A DNA stretch of 64,000 nucleotides from Candidatus Burkholderia humilis (GTDB lineage: Bacteria > Pseudomonadota > Gammaproteobacteria > Burkholderiales > Burkholderiaceae): assembly GCA_001184405.1 (NCBI GenBank), contig LFMX01000003.1, positions 62,001 to 126,000 of the forward strand, in the 5' to 3' direction. The notes below the pieces were generated by a model, which saw only the letters and a list, made by a program, of their open reading frames with translations, was not told where the DNA came from and searched no databases. Shown piece by piece: positions 29,455-40,639 of the stretch; position 1 is the stretch's first letter, and every line of letters begins with the position of its first letter. A program made the translations under genes and the position numbers.

Positions 29455-31422
29455 ACGCCGAACGGATACGTATCCGGTTGCTCATGCACTGCATCGAATG
29501 CGGGCAGCGCACGCACGGCGCACGTTTCATCGAACCAGACGAAGGCGTCGAACTGCGCGGGCAATTCCGCTTGCGCGTAGTGACTATAAAGCTCGGTATC
29601 CGGCCGATAGATCACACCGATGAAACGCCCGAGCCGCTCTTCGCTCAACGCTTCACGCAAGGCGTCGTTGTCGTGCAGATCGACGAAGCAGCGTGGCACG
29701 CGCGCGAGATGAAACTGCTGCTCATAACTGTCCGCGCACGATGGTCGCACCTGCATGATCTGCATCGGCTCATCCCAGTCCGATGCCGCCGTGACCGTGC
29801 CCGTGTGCGTGCCGAAGCCGATCAGCGCGGCATCGTCGCCGAAGCGTTCGCGGCATAACTGGCCGACGCTGAGCTCGTCGCGCATGCGGCCCATTTCGGT
29901 GGCGGAGGCATCGCCGAGATGCGAGTTGTGCGCCCACACCACCGCGCGCTAATCCGGGCCCCATGCATCGAGCAGGCTGTGCAGCGTATCTAACATATGC
30001 GTGTCGCGCAGATTCCAACTTTCCGCCGAGCCCTGATACATCGCACGATAGTAACGCTCCGCCGATGCCACGAGCCGTGCGTTATGCGTGGCATCGAAGA
30101 GACCGGTGTCGCTCGGCGGCACGGCGAGCCACTTGTCGAGCAGATCGCGCAACTGTGCGACGACGGCTTCTTCGCAACGCGCCGCGCCTTCGCGCCATGC
30201 CGCGCGGCCATACACTTGCGGGTTCTTTTGCCACGGCGTGAGACAGCCGTACCGAACGCGCGCGATGCGGGCCGCGGCGGGATCGTGGGCATCGAGATAG
30301 GCGAGCACGGCTTCGATCGATTCGGACAGGCCGTAAAAATCGAGGCCGTAAAACGCGGTGCGTTCCGCGTGCGGGCGTGTCGTGTTGTGCTGCTTCATCC
30401 ACATGGCGAACGTGGCGAACTCGACGTTGCGCCACATCCAGGTCGGAAAGCGCTTGAAGGGACGCGCACCGGGACGCGTGCGTGAGCGCTCGCGTACGTG
30501 TTCGTCGATGAGCGCGGCATCGGGCCAGTTGGCTTCGACGGCTACGAAGCTGAAGCCGTGCCGTTCGATCAGATGCCGCGTGATGGCGGCACGCGCTTCG
30601 TAGAACTCGGCGGTGCCGTGACTCGCTTCGCCGAGCAGCACGACGCGCTTGTTGGCGAAGCGATCGAACACGCGTGCGAAATCGGGAGCATCGATGGCGG
30701 GTAATGCAACGGCGGCGGCACGGATCAACTCGGGCAAGCTGAGCAAGGCAAGCGCAGCGGCCGGCGGCGCTTCGCTCCACGCGGCTGCGCCGATCAGCGG
30801 CACGAACCCCACATCGCCGAGATCTTGCTGATCGAACGCGTGCTCGCTGGTGCGCGTGATTTTCACGAGGCGCTGCGTTTCGCACGCTTCGCCGACCGGC
30901 ATGACCAGACGCCCGCCGATGCGAAGCTGATCGCGCCATGCCTGCGGCACGGACGGCCCGCCCGCCCGCAGCGGCGATGATCGCATCGAAAGGCGCATGA
31001 TCTTGCAAGCCGAGCGTGCTGTCCGCATGATGCACGGTCACATTGCCGATGCCCATCGCATGCAGTAACGCGTGTGCATCGTCGGCGAGGATGGCGTGAC
31101 GTTCGATGGTGTCCACGCGCGCTGCGATACGCGCGGCAAGCGCCGCCACATACCCCGATCCGGTGCCGATATCGAGCACATGATCCGCTGGTTGCAGATC
31201 GGCGGCTTCGAGCATCAGCGCGACGATATAAGGCTGCGAAATGGTCTGATTCACGGCGATGGGCAGCGGCGTATCGGCGTAGGCGAACTTGGTGAGTTTG
31301 GGCGCGACGAACTGCTCGCGCGCGATGCATCGCATGGCATCGAACACGCGCGTATTCGCAATGCCGCGTCCGATAAGCTGACGATCGACCATCTCGTTTC
31401 GTGCTTGAGCGTAAGCGTCCAT
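29451..31422 (-). pseudogene. protein-isoaspartate methyltransferase / erythromycin-esterase fusion, broken
   Basis: Two-domain gene. The N-terminal PCMT domain (MDAYAQARNEMVDRQLIGRGIANTRVFDAM; NQTISQPYIVALM; VLDIGTGSGYVAALAARI) would methylate isoaspartyl residues for protein repair. The C-terminal domain is of the erythromycin-esterase type (VVLLGEASHGTAEFY; FVAVEANWPDA; VVWAHNSHLGDA). ATG at 31422 follows GGAAG. A frameshift near 30970 lies inside the PCMT domain, and TAG at 29949 splits GPD-stop-RAVVWAHNSH. The continuous frame across the two domains between these lesions shows that they were one protein. Its stop overlaps the GTG of the ParB-like gene. Confidence 0.85.
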
Positions 31423-31529
31423 GAGCGCTTCCAGTGGCAACACGACATCGAAAAAAGCAGCAAGCGCCGGACCTCGTAGCGGGTTCGACGTTTGCTGGAT
31501 ACGCTTACCCGTATTGAAGATAAACTGCA

Positions 31530-32239
31530 ATGGCGCTCATGCCTCTGACGTTCGAGAATGGCGCGACATCTGCATCCGTCTGTTGCTTGCCGTCGTCGCG
31601 GGCGTGTTGATCGGGCTCAATCGCGGCGAGTCGGGCAAGGTCGCCGGATTGCGCACGACGCTGCTCGTCTGTCTCGCCGCGTGTCTTGCGATGCTGCAGG
31701 TCAACGCGTTGCTCGCGCAAAGCGGCAAGGCGCCGTGCTCGTTCGCCGTGCTCGATCTGATGCGTTTGCCGCTCGGCATTCTGTCGGGCGTCGGGTTCAT
31801 CGGCGCGGGCGCGATTCTGCGCAAGGACGGCTTCGTCAAAGGTGTGACGACGGCAGCGACGTTGTGGTTCGTCACCGTGATCGGTTTGTGTTTCGGCGGC
31901 GGACAGATCGGGCTCGGTGTCGTGGGACTGGCGCTGGGCATCGTCGTGTTGTGGGGCATGAAGGCGGTCGAGCAACGCATTCCTCGCGAGCATCGCGCGA
32001 TTCTGACGCTCACGTATGAACAAGGCCGCTTCTCACGCGCGACGCTCGATGAATCGATGCAGGCATGCGGTTGCAGGCTGATGCACGTCGCGGGATCAAT
32101 GAAGCATGCGCAACAATGCACGGAACAACGCTTCGAAGTGCGCTGGCATGGTCTGCCGGATACGCATGATGTGCCGCCGTTCATGGAAGCGGCGCTCGCG
32201 GCGGGCGCGTCCGAACTGCATTGGGCGATCGCGCGTTAG
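31530..32239 (+). pseudogene. MgtC/SapB-family membrane protein, 5' frameshift
   Basis: Inner-membrane MgtC/SapB family protein: RLLLAVVAGVLIGLNRGESGKVAGLRTTLLVCLAACLAMLQ, DLMRLPLGILSGVGFIGAGAILRKDG and VKGVTTAATLWFVTVIGLCFG are diagnostic. The C-terminal part is an ACT-like soluble domain. The likely starts, ATG at 31530 or 31539 (MALMPLTFE), are in a different frame from the rest. The sequence TTCGAGAATGGCGCGAC has two bases too many for FEWRD, so an indel near 31555 separates start and body. Translation from an alternative codon cannot be excluded. It is divergent from pcm-ere. Confidence 0.75.
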
Positions 32240-32321
32240 CAACCAGTTAGAGACCGGAGGGAACGACTTTTGCTAAGCGTTGGGCACCACGTATTTAAAG
32301 CGCCGATAGTACCGATAGCGG

Positions 32322-34234
32322 ATGACCGACACTTCGACAAGCGAATCTTCGAAACGCGCGCTGCCCGGCCTCATGCTCGGCGCGCTGGGGGTCGTGTTCG
32401 GCGATATCGGCACGAGCCCGATCTATGCGTTGCGGCAAGGCGTGAGCGAAGCGGGCGTCGTGGATGTGCAGATCGTCATGGGCATCGTATCGATGATCGT
32501 GTGGGCCGTGCTCATCGTCGTGATGGGCAAGTACGTGTGTTACGTGATGCGCGCGGATAACGAAGGCGAGGGCGGCATCGTCGCGCTGACGGCGCTCGTG
32601 CGCTCCGGCTATGAACAGCAGGGCCGTCATGTGCCGCGTCTTCTCTTGATGGCCGGCCTCTTCGGCGCGGCCATGTTCTACGGCGATTCGATGATCACGC
32701 CCGCGGTCTCCGTGCTCTTCGCCGTCGAAGGCTTGCGCCAGGTCAGCGAAAAATTCGAACCGTGAGTCGTGCCGCTCGCGGCCTTCATCCTCATTGCGCC
32801 TTTCTGTTTCAGCGGCGCGGCACGGCGGTGGTCGGCAAATCGTTCGGGCCGGTGATGCTTGTGTGGTTCGTGTATCTCGCGGCGGTCGGCGTGTATCGCG
32901 TGATGCAGCATCCTCAAGTGTTGCGCGCGCTCTCGCCCGAGTGGGCCTGGACGCTCGTGCAGATGCATCCCGCGATGGCCTTCACGATACTCGGCGCGGT
33001 CATTCTCGCGCTCACGGGCACGGGCACGGGCATGGAGGCGTTGTATGCGGGGATATCGGCCACTTCGGGCGTCCGACCATTCGCCTCGCGTGGCTCGTCA
33101 TCGTGTTTCCGTCGATCATCATTCGGCTACTTCGGGCAGGCCTCGACCATGCTGTTTCAGCCCGGCTCCGCAAAGCAGCCGTTCTTCTATGCCGCGCCCT
33201 CATGGGCGTTGATACCGACCGTGCTGATCGCGTTGCTTGCGACCGTGATCGCATCGCAGGCCGTGATTTCAGGCGCTTTTTCGATGACGAGCCAGGCGAT
33301 CGAACTCGGCTTTCTGCCGCGCCTGCGCGTGATCGAAACATCGAAGGCGCATCGCGGACAGGTCTTCGTGCCTGTGGTGAATGCGGTGCTGTTCGCGGCG
33401 GTCATGTTTCTCGTGTTCGGCTTTCGCAGCTCGGAGCGTTTGACATCGGCTTATGGCATCGCCGTCGGCCTGACCATGCTCATCACCACCGTGCAGATGG
33501 TGAGCCTGTCGCGCACCGTGTGGCGCTGGCCGTGGCTCGCGGTCGTAGCGATCAGCGCGCCGCTCTTTATCATCGATGCCTTGCTCGTCGCCGCGAATCT
33601 GCACAAGGTGCCGCAGAGCGGCTGGTTTCCGGTGGCCGTGGGTATCGTGCTGTTCGTGTTGATGGCGACATGGCACCGTGGACGCGAATTCGCGATCCAT
33701 CATGCATCGCAGACGTCGCCTCTCGCCGATTATCTGCGCAACAAGCTGCATGCCGCCGATGCCCCCGCATGCGTGCCCGGCACGGCGGTGTATCCGGGCA
33801 GCACGCCGGGCGCGACGCCTTCCGCGCTGCTCTCGAACATGCGGCATAACCGCGTGCTGCATCAGACGGTGATCGTGTTTGCTAATCATTCGGATTCCTA
33901 ACTACGTATCGATGAACCCGCGCGCATCGATGTGCGCGATCTCGGCGCGGGCTGCTAAGAAGTCGTATCGTGGCATGGCTTTGTCGAGCGGCCGAATCTG
34001 CCGCGCCTGTTGCAATCGCTCGATGGTCAACTTGGCGACTGGCGTTTTGATCCGAAGCACACGACCTTTTTCCTGCCGCGCTATGAAGTGATACCCGGCT
34101 GCTCGCACGGACAAATGCCGTGCTGGCGCGAATGGCTCTTCGGGCAGATGTCGTTTCATTCGGCATCGAGCGCGGAATACTACGGGCTGGCGAGTGAGGA
34201 TGTCGTCGAGCTCGGCGTGCAGGTCGTGCTCTAA
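32322..34234 (+). pseudogene. kup: Kup potassium transporter, nonsense and frameshifts
   Basis: Low-affinity K+/H+ symporter of the KUP/HAK family. The start at 32322 gives MTDTSTSESSKRALPGLMLG, with GVVFGDIGTSPIYALRQG and MFYGDSMITPAVSVLFAVEGL. TGA at 32763 interrupts SEKFEP-stop-VVPLAAFILIAPF, most simply a TGG change. Further shifts lie near 32815, 33060-33115 (after GMEALYAGIS), 33870 and 33950. The hydrophobic core (IASQAVISGAFSMTSQAIELGFLPRLRV) and the soluble C-terminus (DPKHTTFFLPRYEVIPG, then FGQMSFHSASSAEYYGL) remain readable to the stop at 34234. At least five lesions. Confidence 0.92.
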
Positions 34235-34245
34235 ATCCAAAGCGA

Positions 34246-35519
34246 ATGCATAACGTGAAAGCGGTGAAGCCCACCGTTCCCCTCATCGTCGTCAGTTTCT
34301 TTGCAGCCGATGTACAGGCGGGCGTCGGGCCGTTTCTCGGCATCTTTCTGCAGGCGCATGGCTGGACGCCGGACCGCATCGGCACGGTGCTCACGATTGC
34401 GGGCATCGTCGGCATGCTGGTGACAGCGCCCGCAGGCGCACTCGTCGATGCGACGCCGTATCGGCGCACGGTCGTCGCGGGCACGGGCGTGCTCTCCGTG
34501 ATCGCCGCGGTGCTGATCTGGCTATCGCAAGGTTTCTGGACGGTGACGTTCTCGCAAGTCGCCACCGCCATCGCCGGTGCGGCGATGGGCCCGGCGCTCG
34601 CGGGCCTCACACTCGGCATGGTCGGACGGCAGAACTTCGACCGGCAGTTCGGGCGCAATCAGGTGGCCAACCATGCGGGCAATATCGTCGCGGCGGGTTT
34701 GTCGGGCTGGCTCGGCGCGCGGCTCGGCATGCCGTACATTTTCGCGTTGAGCGCGGCGTTCGGCGCGGCCTGTGCGGCGAGCACGTTCTGGATTCCGGTG
34801 AAGTCGTTGCATCGGCATTTCGCGCGCGGCTTTGCCAAGCAGGACGGCGATGACATGACCGAGACGCGCGCCGACAGTCTGCGCGTGCTCGTGAAGAATC
34901 GCTCGCTACTCGTGCTGGCCGCCCCGCTCGCGGCCTTCAACATCGGCAATTCGGCGATGCTGCCGCTCTACAGTCTCGCGGTCGCGGCCTCGCATACCGC
35001 CGATCCGAGTCACGTGACCGCGACCAACATCATCATCTCGCAGATCGTCATGCTGATCGCCGCCGCTTGCGCGAGCCGTCTGATTAGCCACTTCGGGTTC
35101 TGGCACATCATCGTCGTCACGCTCGCGACGCTACCCTTGCGCGCGGTGACGGCAGCCTTCGTCGCGCCATCGTGGGGAATCGTGCCGGTGCAGGTGTTCG
35201 ATGGCATCGGCGCGGGCTTGCAGAGCGTCGCGGTGCCTGCGCTGGTCGTGCATCTGCTGCACGGCAGCGGGCGCGTGAACCTCGGGCAGGGCGCGTGCAG
35301 AGGGTGGTCGCGGCGGGCGCGTGTCTGAGTCCGCTGATCGGCGGATGGCTCGCGCAACAGTTCGGCTATCCCGTCGCGTTCATGGCGCTCGGCAGTCTGT
35401 CGATCGCATCGTTTGCGATCTGGATCGGCTTTGGCACGCGCATCCGCGAAACCTGCGATACGCGCCGCGACGAACTCGGCAAGCTCACGGACATGGATTC
35501 ATCGACATTGCTGCCGTGA
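34246..35519 (+). pseudogene. MFS transporter, one frameshift
   Basis: Twelve-helix major facilitator. It starts MHNVKAVKPTVPLIVVSFFAADVQAGVGPFLGIFLQ at 34246 and is clean for about 345 residues. Near 35290, in SGRVNLGQGA, the frame shifts; the rest (VVAAGACLSPLIGGWLAQQFGYPVAFMALGSLSIASF) continues in another frame to a stop at 35519. The lost part includes the last two helices. The subfamily resembles bacterial MFS carriers of unknown substrate found downstream of kup in related genomes. The 11-bp gap to the kup stop suggests co-transcription. Confidence 0.85.
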
Positions 35520-35535
35520 TGCGCGCTGTGATGCG

Positions 35536-35913
35536 CTAGCGCTCGAAATGTCTGAACTCGCGCAAAATCTCGGGCAGCCCGAACGACGGATTGTGACGCC
35601 GTTGTTCGGCAAGGTCCTTCAATTGCGTATCGGTCACGTTCAGGCCGCACAGCGTGGCGAGTTCCTGAAAGTCGAACAGATACAGCATCATCGGCTGATT
35701 GGCGAAGCGTTCGCTCACCCGTTTGCAGAGCCGCACTTGCATGAGGCTTTTGAGGCCGAAGCGATCGCGTACTTCGTCGTACGCGGACCACATCGCCTGC
35801 TGCCGGTCGGTCTCCGTCTCAAAGGTCTTCGCGTCGATCTCGAGCATCGCCAGACTGATCTCGTTTCCGGTAAAGATGTGTGGACCGACGCCTTTATAGT
35901 TGTGTGTGCGCAT
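35536..35913 (-). CDS. hypothetical protein
   Basis: A 125-residue frame starting MRTHNYKGVGPHIFTGNEISLAMLEIDAKTF at 35913, with internal WSAYDEVRDRFGLKSLMQVRLCKRVSERF and a C-terminus FGLPEILREFRHFER. The composition is that of a soluble, charged, probably helical protein, with no signal peptide or membrane segment. The frame can be extended upstream to 35970, but that part is Arg/His-rich and unlike a protein. I do not recognise a family. It converges with the MFS remnant. Confidence 0.5.
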   Translation of the reverse strand: MRTHNYKGVGPHIFTGNEISLAMLEIDAKTFETETDRQQAMWSAYDEVRDRFGLKSLMQVRLCKRVSERFANQPMMLYLFDFQELATLCGLNVTDTQLKDLAEQRRHNPSFGLPEILREFRHFER

Positions 35914-36055
35914 TCGAGGGTAGTGCCGAGTGCGGCGCCGTGGATGACGCCGATAGTGCAGGAAGAACACTCGGTTTGATGGCCTTTCGCGCGGAATCTT
36001 AAGTGATTCCGGAAAAAAACAGTCGTTCGCCCTTCGTCATGCGCTGGGCTTACGC

Positions 36056-36376
36056 TCAAAGATAACTACATACGTAGTCGAGCATTTCGATCACATCGAT
36101 ATCGAAACGGCTCTTTCCCGGCACCGAAAACGTTTCACCTGCGCCATACGTCTTCCATTCGTCGCTGCCCGCGAGACGGATGCGGCACTGGCCCACCTGC
36201 ACTTCTATGAGTTCGGGCGCATCGGTGCCGAAGCTGAGCTGGCCGGGAAGAATCACGCCGAGCGTCTTCTTCGTGCCATCGGCGAAGAGCACGGTGTGCG
36301 ACACGCACTTGCCGTCGAAATAGACGTTAGCGTGTTTGATGACGGAAACCTGATCGAATTGCGATGCCGAGGTCAT
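36056..36376 (-). CDS. ppnP: pyrimidine/purine nucleoside phosphorylase
   Basis: Intact 106-residue PpnP (YaiE/DUF1255) cupin-fold phosphorylase that splits many nucleosides with phosphate in the cytosol. The sequence begins [31 protein letters not shown] and contains [18 protein letters not shown] and [15 protein letters not shown], all family hallmarks; it ends YVCSYL. The start at 36376 matches the family length of about 94-106. An in-frame upstream extension to 36442 has no such match. It is a single gene without close co-directional neighbours. Confidence 0.9.
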   Translation of the reverse strand: MTSASQFDQVSVIKHANVYFDGKCVSHTVLFADGTKKTLGVILPGQLSFGTDAPELIEVQVGQCRIRLAGSDEWKTYGAGETFSVPGKSRFDIDVIEMLDYVCSYL

Positions 36377-36617
36377 GCGGACTTCCTTATGTTCACGTGA
36401 AGGGATGAGATGCGCAAGTCCGCCAATATAAATGATCAGCACGGCAGGTCGCGGTTAATCGCGTGCATAGCATCGCGTAAACCCCGTCGAAATAAAGCGC
36501 TTGCCGTAAGAACCCGGTAAGCGCGCGCTTTTACCTTACTCATCAGCGAAAGCCCGACGTCTCCGCGCGGGGACTTTCTTATCTATAGCAGCGAAGAAAC
36601 CCATGCAGGAGACGGAC

Positions 36618-36923
36618 ATGGATTCGAAAGTGGTGGAGAAAATCAAGGCGAGCGCGGCGTATCGCGAACTCGTGCAGAAGCGCTCGCGGCTCGGCTGGAC
36701 GCTGACGGCGCTGGTGCTCATCGTCTATTACGGCTATGTGCTGCTGATCGCGTTCGACAAGGACCTACTCGCCTCGAAAATGGGCGCGTGCATGATGACA
36801 TGGGGCATGCCGATCGGCCTGTTCGTGATCGTCTTCACCGTGGTGATCACCGGCCTCTACGTGCGTCACGCCAACAGCACGTACGACGATCTCACCGACC
36901 AGATCAAGCGGGAGGCCGCATGA
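36618..36923 (+). CDS. DUF485 inner-membrane protein upstream of actP
   Basis: Intact 101-residue DUF485 (YjcH-type) protein with two membrane helices ([39 protein letters not shown]). Genes of this family nearly always precede the acetate permease actP. The start at 36618 ([10 protein letters not shown]) is chosen over an ATG at 36603 because GGAGA lies 6 bp before it. The stop TGA overlaps the ATG of actP (ATGA), showing translational coupling. Its exact role is unknown, perhaps assembly of the symporter. It is intact although its partner gene is broken. Confidence 0.88.
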   Translation: MDSKVVEKIKASAAYRELVQKRSRLGWTLTALVLIVYYGYVLLIAFDKDLLASKMGACMMTWGMPIGLFVIVFTVVITGLYVRHANSTYDDLTDQIKREAA

Positions 36924-38574
36924 AACTCCGGACTTTCTGCGCCGCGAGCGCATTGCTTGCGGTCAGCGCGAGCGCTTTCGCCGCAGGCGGCGACTTCGGT
37001 CAGGTCGCAAAGCAGGCGACCAACTGGACCGCGATCATCATGTTCGTCGCGTTTGTCATGGCCACGCTCTTCATCACCAAATGGGCGGCCAAGAAAACCC
37101 AATCGGCGGCCGATTTCTACACCGCCGGCGGCGGCATCTCGGGCTTTCAGAACGGCTTGGCAATCGCGGGCGACTTCATGTCGGCGGCATCGTTTCTCGG
37201 CATTTCCGCGGTCGTCTATGCGAACGGTTATGACGGCCTGATCTATTCGATCGGCTTTCTCGTTGGCTGGCCGATCATCACGTTTCTGATGGCCGAACGT
37301 CTGCGCAACCTCGGTCGCTTCACCTTTGCCGATGTCGCCGCATACTGCTTCAAACAGACGCCGATTCGCGCATTCGCCGCATCCGGCACGCTGGTCGTGG
37401 TGGCGTTCTATCTGATCGCGCAGATGGTCGGCGCGGGGCAGCTCATCAAGCTGCTGTTCGGGCTCGAATACTGGATCGCGGTAGTGATCGTCGGCGCGCT
37501 GATGATGGTCTATGTGCTCTTCGGCAGCATGACGGCAACCACGTGGGTGCAGATCATCAAGGCGTGTCTGCTGCTGGCGGGCGCATCGTTCATGGCGTTT
37601 ATGGTGCTGTGGCAATTCCACTTCAGCCCCGAAGCGCTGTTTGCCAAAGCGGTCGAAGTGCATGAGAAGAAGGCGTCGATCATGGGGCCGGGCAACTTCA
37701 TCAAGGACCCGGTTTCCGCGATTTCCTTCGGCATTGCTTTGATGTTCGGCACGGCCGGTCTGCCGCATATTCTGATGCGCTTTTTCACCGTGCCCAACGC
37801 CAAGGAAGCGCGCAAGTCCGTGTTCTGGGCGATGACGTGGATCGGCTATTTCTACATTCTCACGTTCATCATCGGCTTCGGCGCGATCGTGCTGGTGAGC
37901 ACGAATCCCGTGTTCAAGGATGCGGGCGGCAAGCTGCTCGGCGGCACGAACATGGCGGCGGTGCATCTGGCGAGCGCGGTCGGCGGCACGTGTTCCTCGG
38001 CTTCATTTCAGCCGTGGCGTTCGCGACCATTCTCGCGGTTGTCGCAGGACTGACGCTCGCGGGGGCATCGGCGGTATCGCATGATTTGTATGCGACCGTG
38101 TTCAAGCATGGCAAGGCAACAAGCAAGAGCGAACTGAAGGTGTCGCGCATCACGACAGTCGTGCTCGGCATCGTGGCGGTGGTGCTCGGTATCGTGTTCG
38201 AGAAGCAGAACATCGCCTTCATGGTGTCACTCGCGTTCGCGGCATCGGCCAACTTTCCTGTGCTGTTCCTGTCGGTACTGTGGCGCGGCTGCACGACCCG
38301 GGGCGCGGCCATCGGCGGATTTTTGGGCCTGCTTTCAGCGGTGATTCTGACGGTGCTCTCGAAGGCCGTATGGGTCGATGTGTTCCATTACGCCGATGCA
38401 CCGTTCCCGTATGCATCGCCCGCGCTGTTCTCGATGGCGATCGGTTTCATCGGCATCTGGCTCTTTTCGGTGACGGACAAGTCGGCGCGTGCGCGCATCG
38501 ATCAGGCAGGCTTCGAGGCGCAGACGGTGCGCTCCGAAACGGGCATCGGCGCGGTGGAGGGCGCGAGCCACTGA
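36920..38574 (+). pseudogene. actP: cation/acetate symporter, single-base deletion
   Basis: Sodium:solute symporter family member that imports acetate and related monocarboxylates. A signal-like first segment ([23 protein letters not shown]) is followed by the family motifs [30 protein letters not shown] and [30 protein letters not shown]. The frame is clean to HLASAVGG at about 37985, where GGCGGCACGTGTTC should read GGCGGCAACGTGTTC; one A is missing. The remainder ([35 protein letters not shown]) runs in the next frame to 38574. This single indel is the only lesion seen, so it is likely recent. Confidence 0.92.
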
Positions 38575-38580
38575 GTTAGT

Positions 38581-39321
38581 TCAAAGCGATGCGCGCTTGA
38601 AGAGAAAGCGCGGCATCGCACGAATGACGAGCATGATGAGCGACCAAAAGCGCGGCGTGTAGCACACATCGCGCTTTTTTTCGATGGCTGCGACGATATC
38701 GCCCGCGACTTTCTCCGGCATCGCGACGAGCGGTCCGGGCAACGGCAGCCCTTGCGTCATCGGCGTGGCGACGAAACCGGGTTTGACGGTCACGACATGC
38801 ATGCCCGCCTTGAACAAACACGCGTTGAGTCCTTCGCAGAACGCGCTCAACGCGGCTTTGGCGCTGCCATACAGATAATTCGATGGCCGTCCGCGTTCGC
38901 CCGCCACCGATGAAATTACCGCCAGCGTGCCGTACTTTTGCGCTTCGAGAAGACTCGCGACTGGCGTGAGCAGCGCGATCACGGACACGGCATTGGTCAT
39001 GAATTCACGCACGGCGAGCGCGGCATCGGCCTGACATGCGGTTTGATCGGGCAAGGTGCCGGGCGCAACGAGCACGATGTCCAACGCGCCCAGTTCGGCA
39101 TGGCAAGCCGCGAGCATGGTCTCGTGCTGCACGATGTCGTCGATATCCAGCTGAAAGCACGCGACGAGCGATGCACCGCGCGTCGCAAGATCATCGGCGA
39201 CTTGCTGCACGCGTTCGCCGTTGCGCGCGGCCAGAAAGAAGCGCGCGCCTTCCTTCGCCCACTTTCGCACACGCGCGTGCGCAATGTCCGATGTCGCGCC
39301 GACGATGAGAATGTTCTTCAT
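38581..39321 (-). CDS. SDR oxidoreductase, DprE2-like (polyprenylphosphoryl-ketopentose reductase)
   Basis: Intact 246-residue short-chain dehydrogenase. The cofactor motif is GATSDIA at residues 8-14; the catalytic set is Ser137/138 (AVISSVAG), Tyr151 and Lys155 (YGSAK). Its ATG overlaps the TGA of the preceding FAD-dependent oxidase (TCAT on the plus strand), so the two are coupled. Together with that oxidase and the upstream UbiA-type gene it matches the DprE1/DprE2/UbiA trio. In mycobacteria DprE2 reduces the 2-keto intermediate to decaprenylphosphoryl-arabinose. The C-terminal RFWSLIMLVIRAMPRFLFKR helix is typical of DprE2-like proteins. The specific substrate is inferred from context. 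Confidence 0.83.
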   Translation of the reverse strand: MKNILIVGATSDIAHARVRKWAKEGARFFLAARNGERVQQVADDLATRGASLVACFQLDIDDIVQHETMLAACHAELGALDIVLVAPGTLPDQTACQADAALAVREFMTNAVSVIALLTPVASLLEAQKYGTLAVISSVAGERGRPSNYLYGSAKAALSAFCEGLNACLFKAGMHVVTVKPGFVATPMTQGLPLPGPLVAMPEKVAGDIVAAIEKKRDVCYTPRFWSLIMLVIRAMPRFLFKRASL

Positions 39322-40634
39322 GACTGTGTGGTCCGTTGCCAGAAGCGCGACAGAATCGCGGGATCGCGATGCCGCTCGACGTCCTGCCATCGCGGATAAG
39401 CCGCACGAAAATCCGCGCCCGGCATCTGCGCGTCCTTGGCCGGATAGAGTCGTCCGCCTGCTTCACGCACGATCGCGCCAAGCGATGCGAAGAGGCGCGC
39501 GTTGGCTGCATCGCGCTGCGGAAAATCGAGCGCAAGCGATGTGCCTTCGAGCGGAAACGACAGCAAGCCCGGCGAAGTCTGACCGCCGCAACGCTTGAGC
39601 ACTGCGAGAAACGAACCGGTGCCGCTCTTCGCGATGGCATCGAGCAAGGCGCGGATCGCATCGCACGCGACGGCGGCGGGCACGACGCACTGAAACTGCT
39701 GAAAGCCCGCGCGTCCGGAAATGCGGTTCCATTCGAGCAGACTGTCGAGCGGATAAAAAAACGGATCGTAGCTGACGGTCGACGCTTTTACATCGCCGAA
39801 TTGCCTGCGATAGTAAAGCGCATTGAACGCGCGCAGCGTCACGCGATTGAACTGCGCAACAGGCAAGGTGAACGGCACGGTGCGCTTCTTGCGCGTATCG
39901 ACTTGCAATGCGCCAGTCTTCGCGTGATCGCCGGTCATGTACAAGCCGCGCCCGAGCTGCGCGCCGCGCGCCTGACAATCGATCCACGCAACGCCGTATT
40001 CATGCTGCATATCGAATTGCGCGGAGAGTTCGAAGAACGCATCGAGATGGGCAAGGCGGATGCTGCGCGTATCGATCAGACTCGAGCGAATGGGCATCAA
40101 CTGAATTTCGGCCCAGACGATTACGCCCATCAAACCGAGTCCGCCGATGGTCGCCGCAAACAGTTCCGCATGATCCTGCGGCGGGCATTCGAGCACGCTG
40201 CCGTTGCTTCTCGCGAGCATGAAACGCGGCACATGCGCGCCGAACGTGCCGCGCACATGATGATTCTTGCCGTGCACGTCGTTGGCGAGCGCGCCGCCGA
40301 GCGTCGCGTATTTCGTGCCGGGCGTGATGGGCAGCATCCAGCCGCGCGGAATGATGACTTCGAGTAGGCGTTCGAGCGTAATGCCCGATTCCGCGCGCAA
40401 CACGCCGCTGTTCCAATCCGCGGAAATCAGCCGGTCGAGTGACAGCGTGCGCAACACATCATCCGATGCAGCGAGACAACTGTCGCCGTAGCTTCGGCCA
40501 TTGCCGAAGGGAAGCATCGTGCCGTGTGTGCGCGATGCATCGGCCAACGCGGTGTGAATGCCGTCGCGCCACGCGGGCGCGTGCGCATTCTGCGGATGAT
40601 GGGGATAGCGTCCCCACGAAAGCAGCGCAGCCAT
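39318..40634 (-). CDS. FAD-dependent oxidase, DprE1-like (polyprenylphosphoryl-ribose 2-oxidase)
   Basis: Intact 438-residue flavoprotein of the vanillyl-alcohol-oxidase fold. The FAD-binding stretch LPFGNGRSYGDSC is at residues 41-53, with PITPGTKYATLGGALANDVHGKNHH and TIGGLGLMGVIVWAEIQL further on. The C-terminal substrate domain contains YDPFFYPLDSLLEWNR and GFQQFQCVVP, as in DprE1. DprE1 oxidises the C2 hydroxyl of polyprenylphosphoryl-ribose. The start at 40634 is 5 bp after the UbiA stop. The open frame continues upstream through the UbiA region, but that reading is not protein-like. It is translationally coupled to the DprE2-like gene. Confidence 0.87.
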   Translation of the reverse strand: MAALLSWGRYPHHPQNAHAPAWRDGIHTALADASRTHGTMLPFGNGRSYGDSCLAASDDVLRTLSLDRLISADWNSGVLRAESGITLERLLEVIIPRGWMLPITPGTKYATLGGALANDVHGKNHHVRGTFGAHVPRFMLARSNGSVLECPPQDHAELFAATIGGLGLMGVIVWAEIQLMPIRSSLIDTRSIRLAHLDAFFELSAQFDMQHEYGVAWIDCQARGAQLGRGLYMTGDHAKTGALQVDTRKKRTVPFTLPVAQFNRVTLRAFNALYYRRQFGDVKASTVSYDPFFYPLDSLLEWNRISGRAGFQQFQCVVPAAVACDAIRALLDAIAKSGTGSFLAVLKRCGGQTSPGLLSFPLEGTSLALDFPQRDAANARLFASLGAIVREAGGRLYPAKDAQMPGADFRAAYPRWQDVERHRDPAILSRFWQRTTQS

Positions 40635-40639
40635 GCCGC

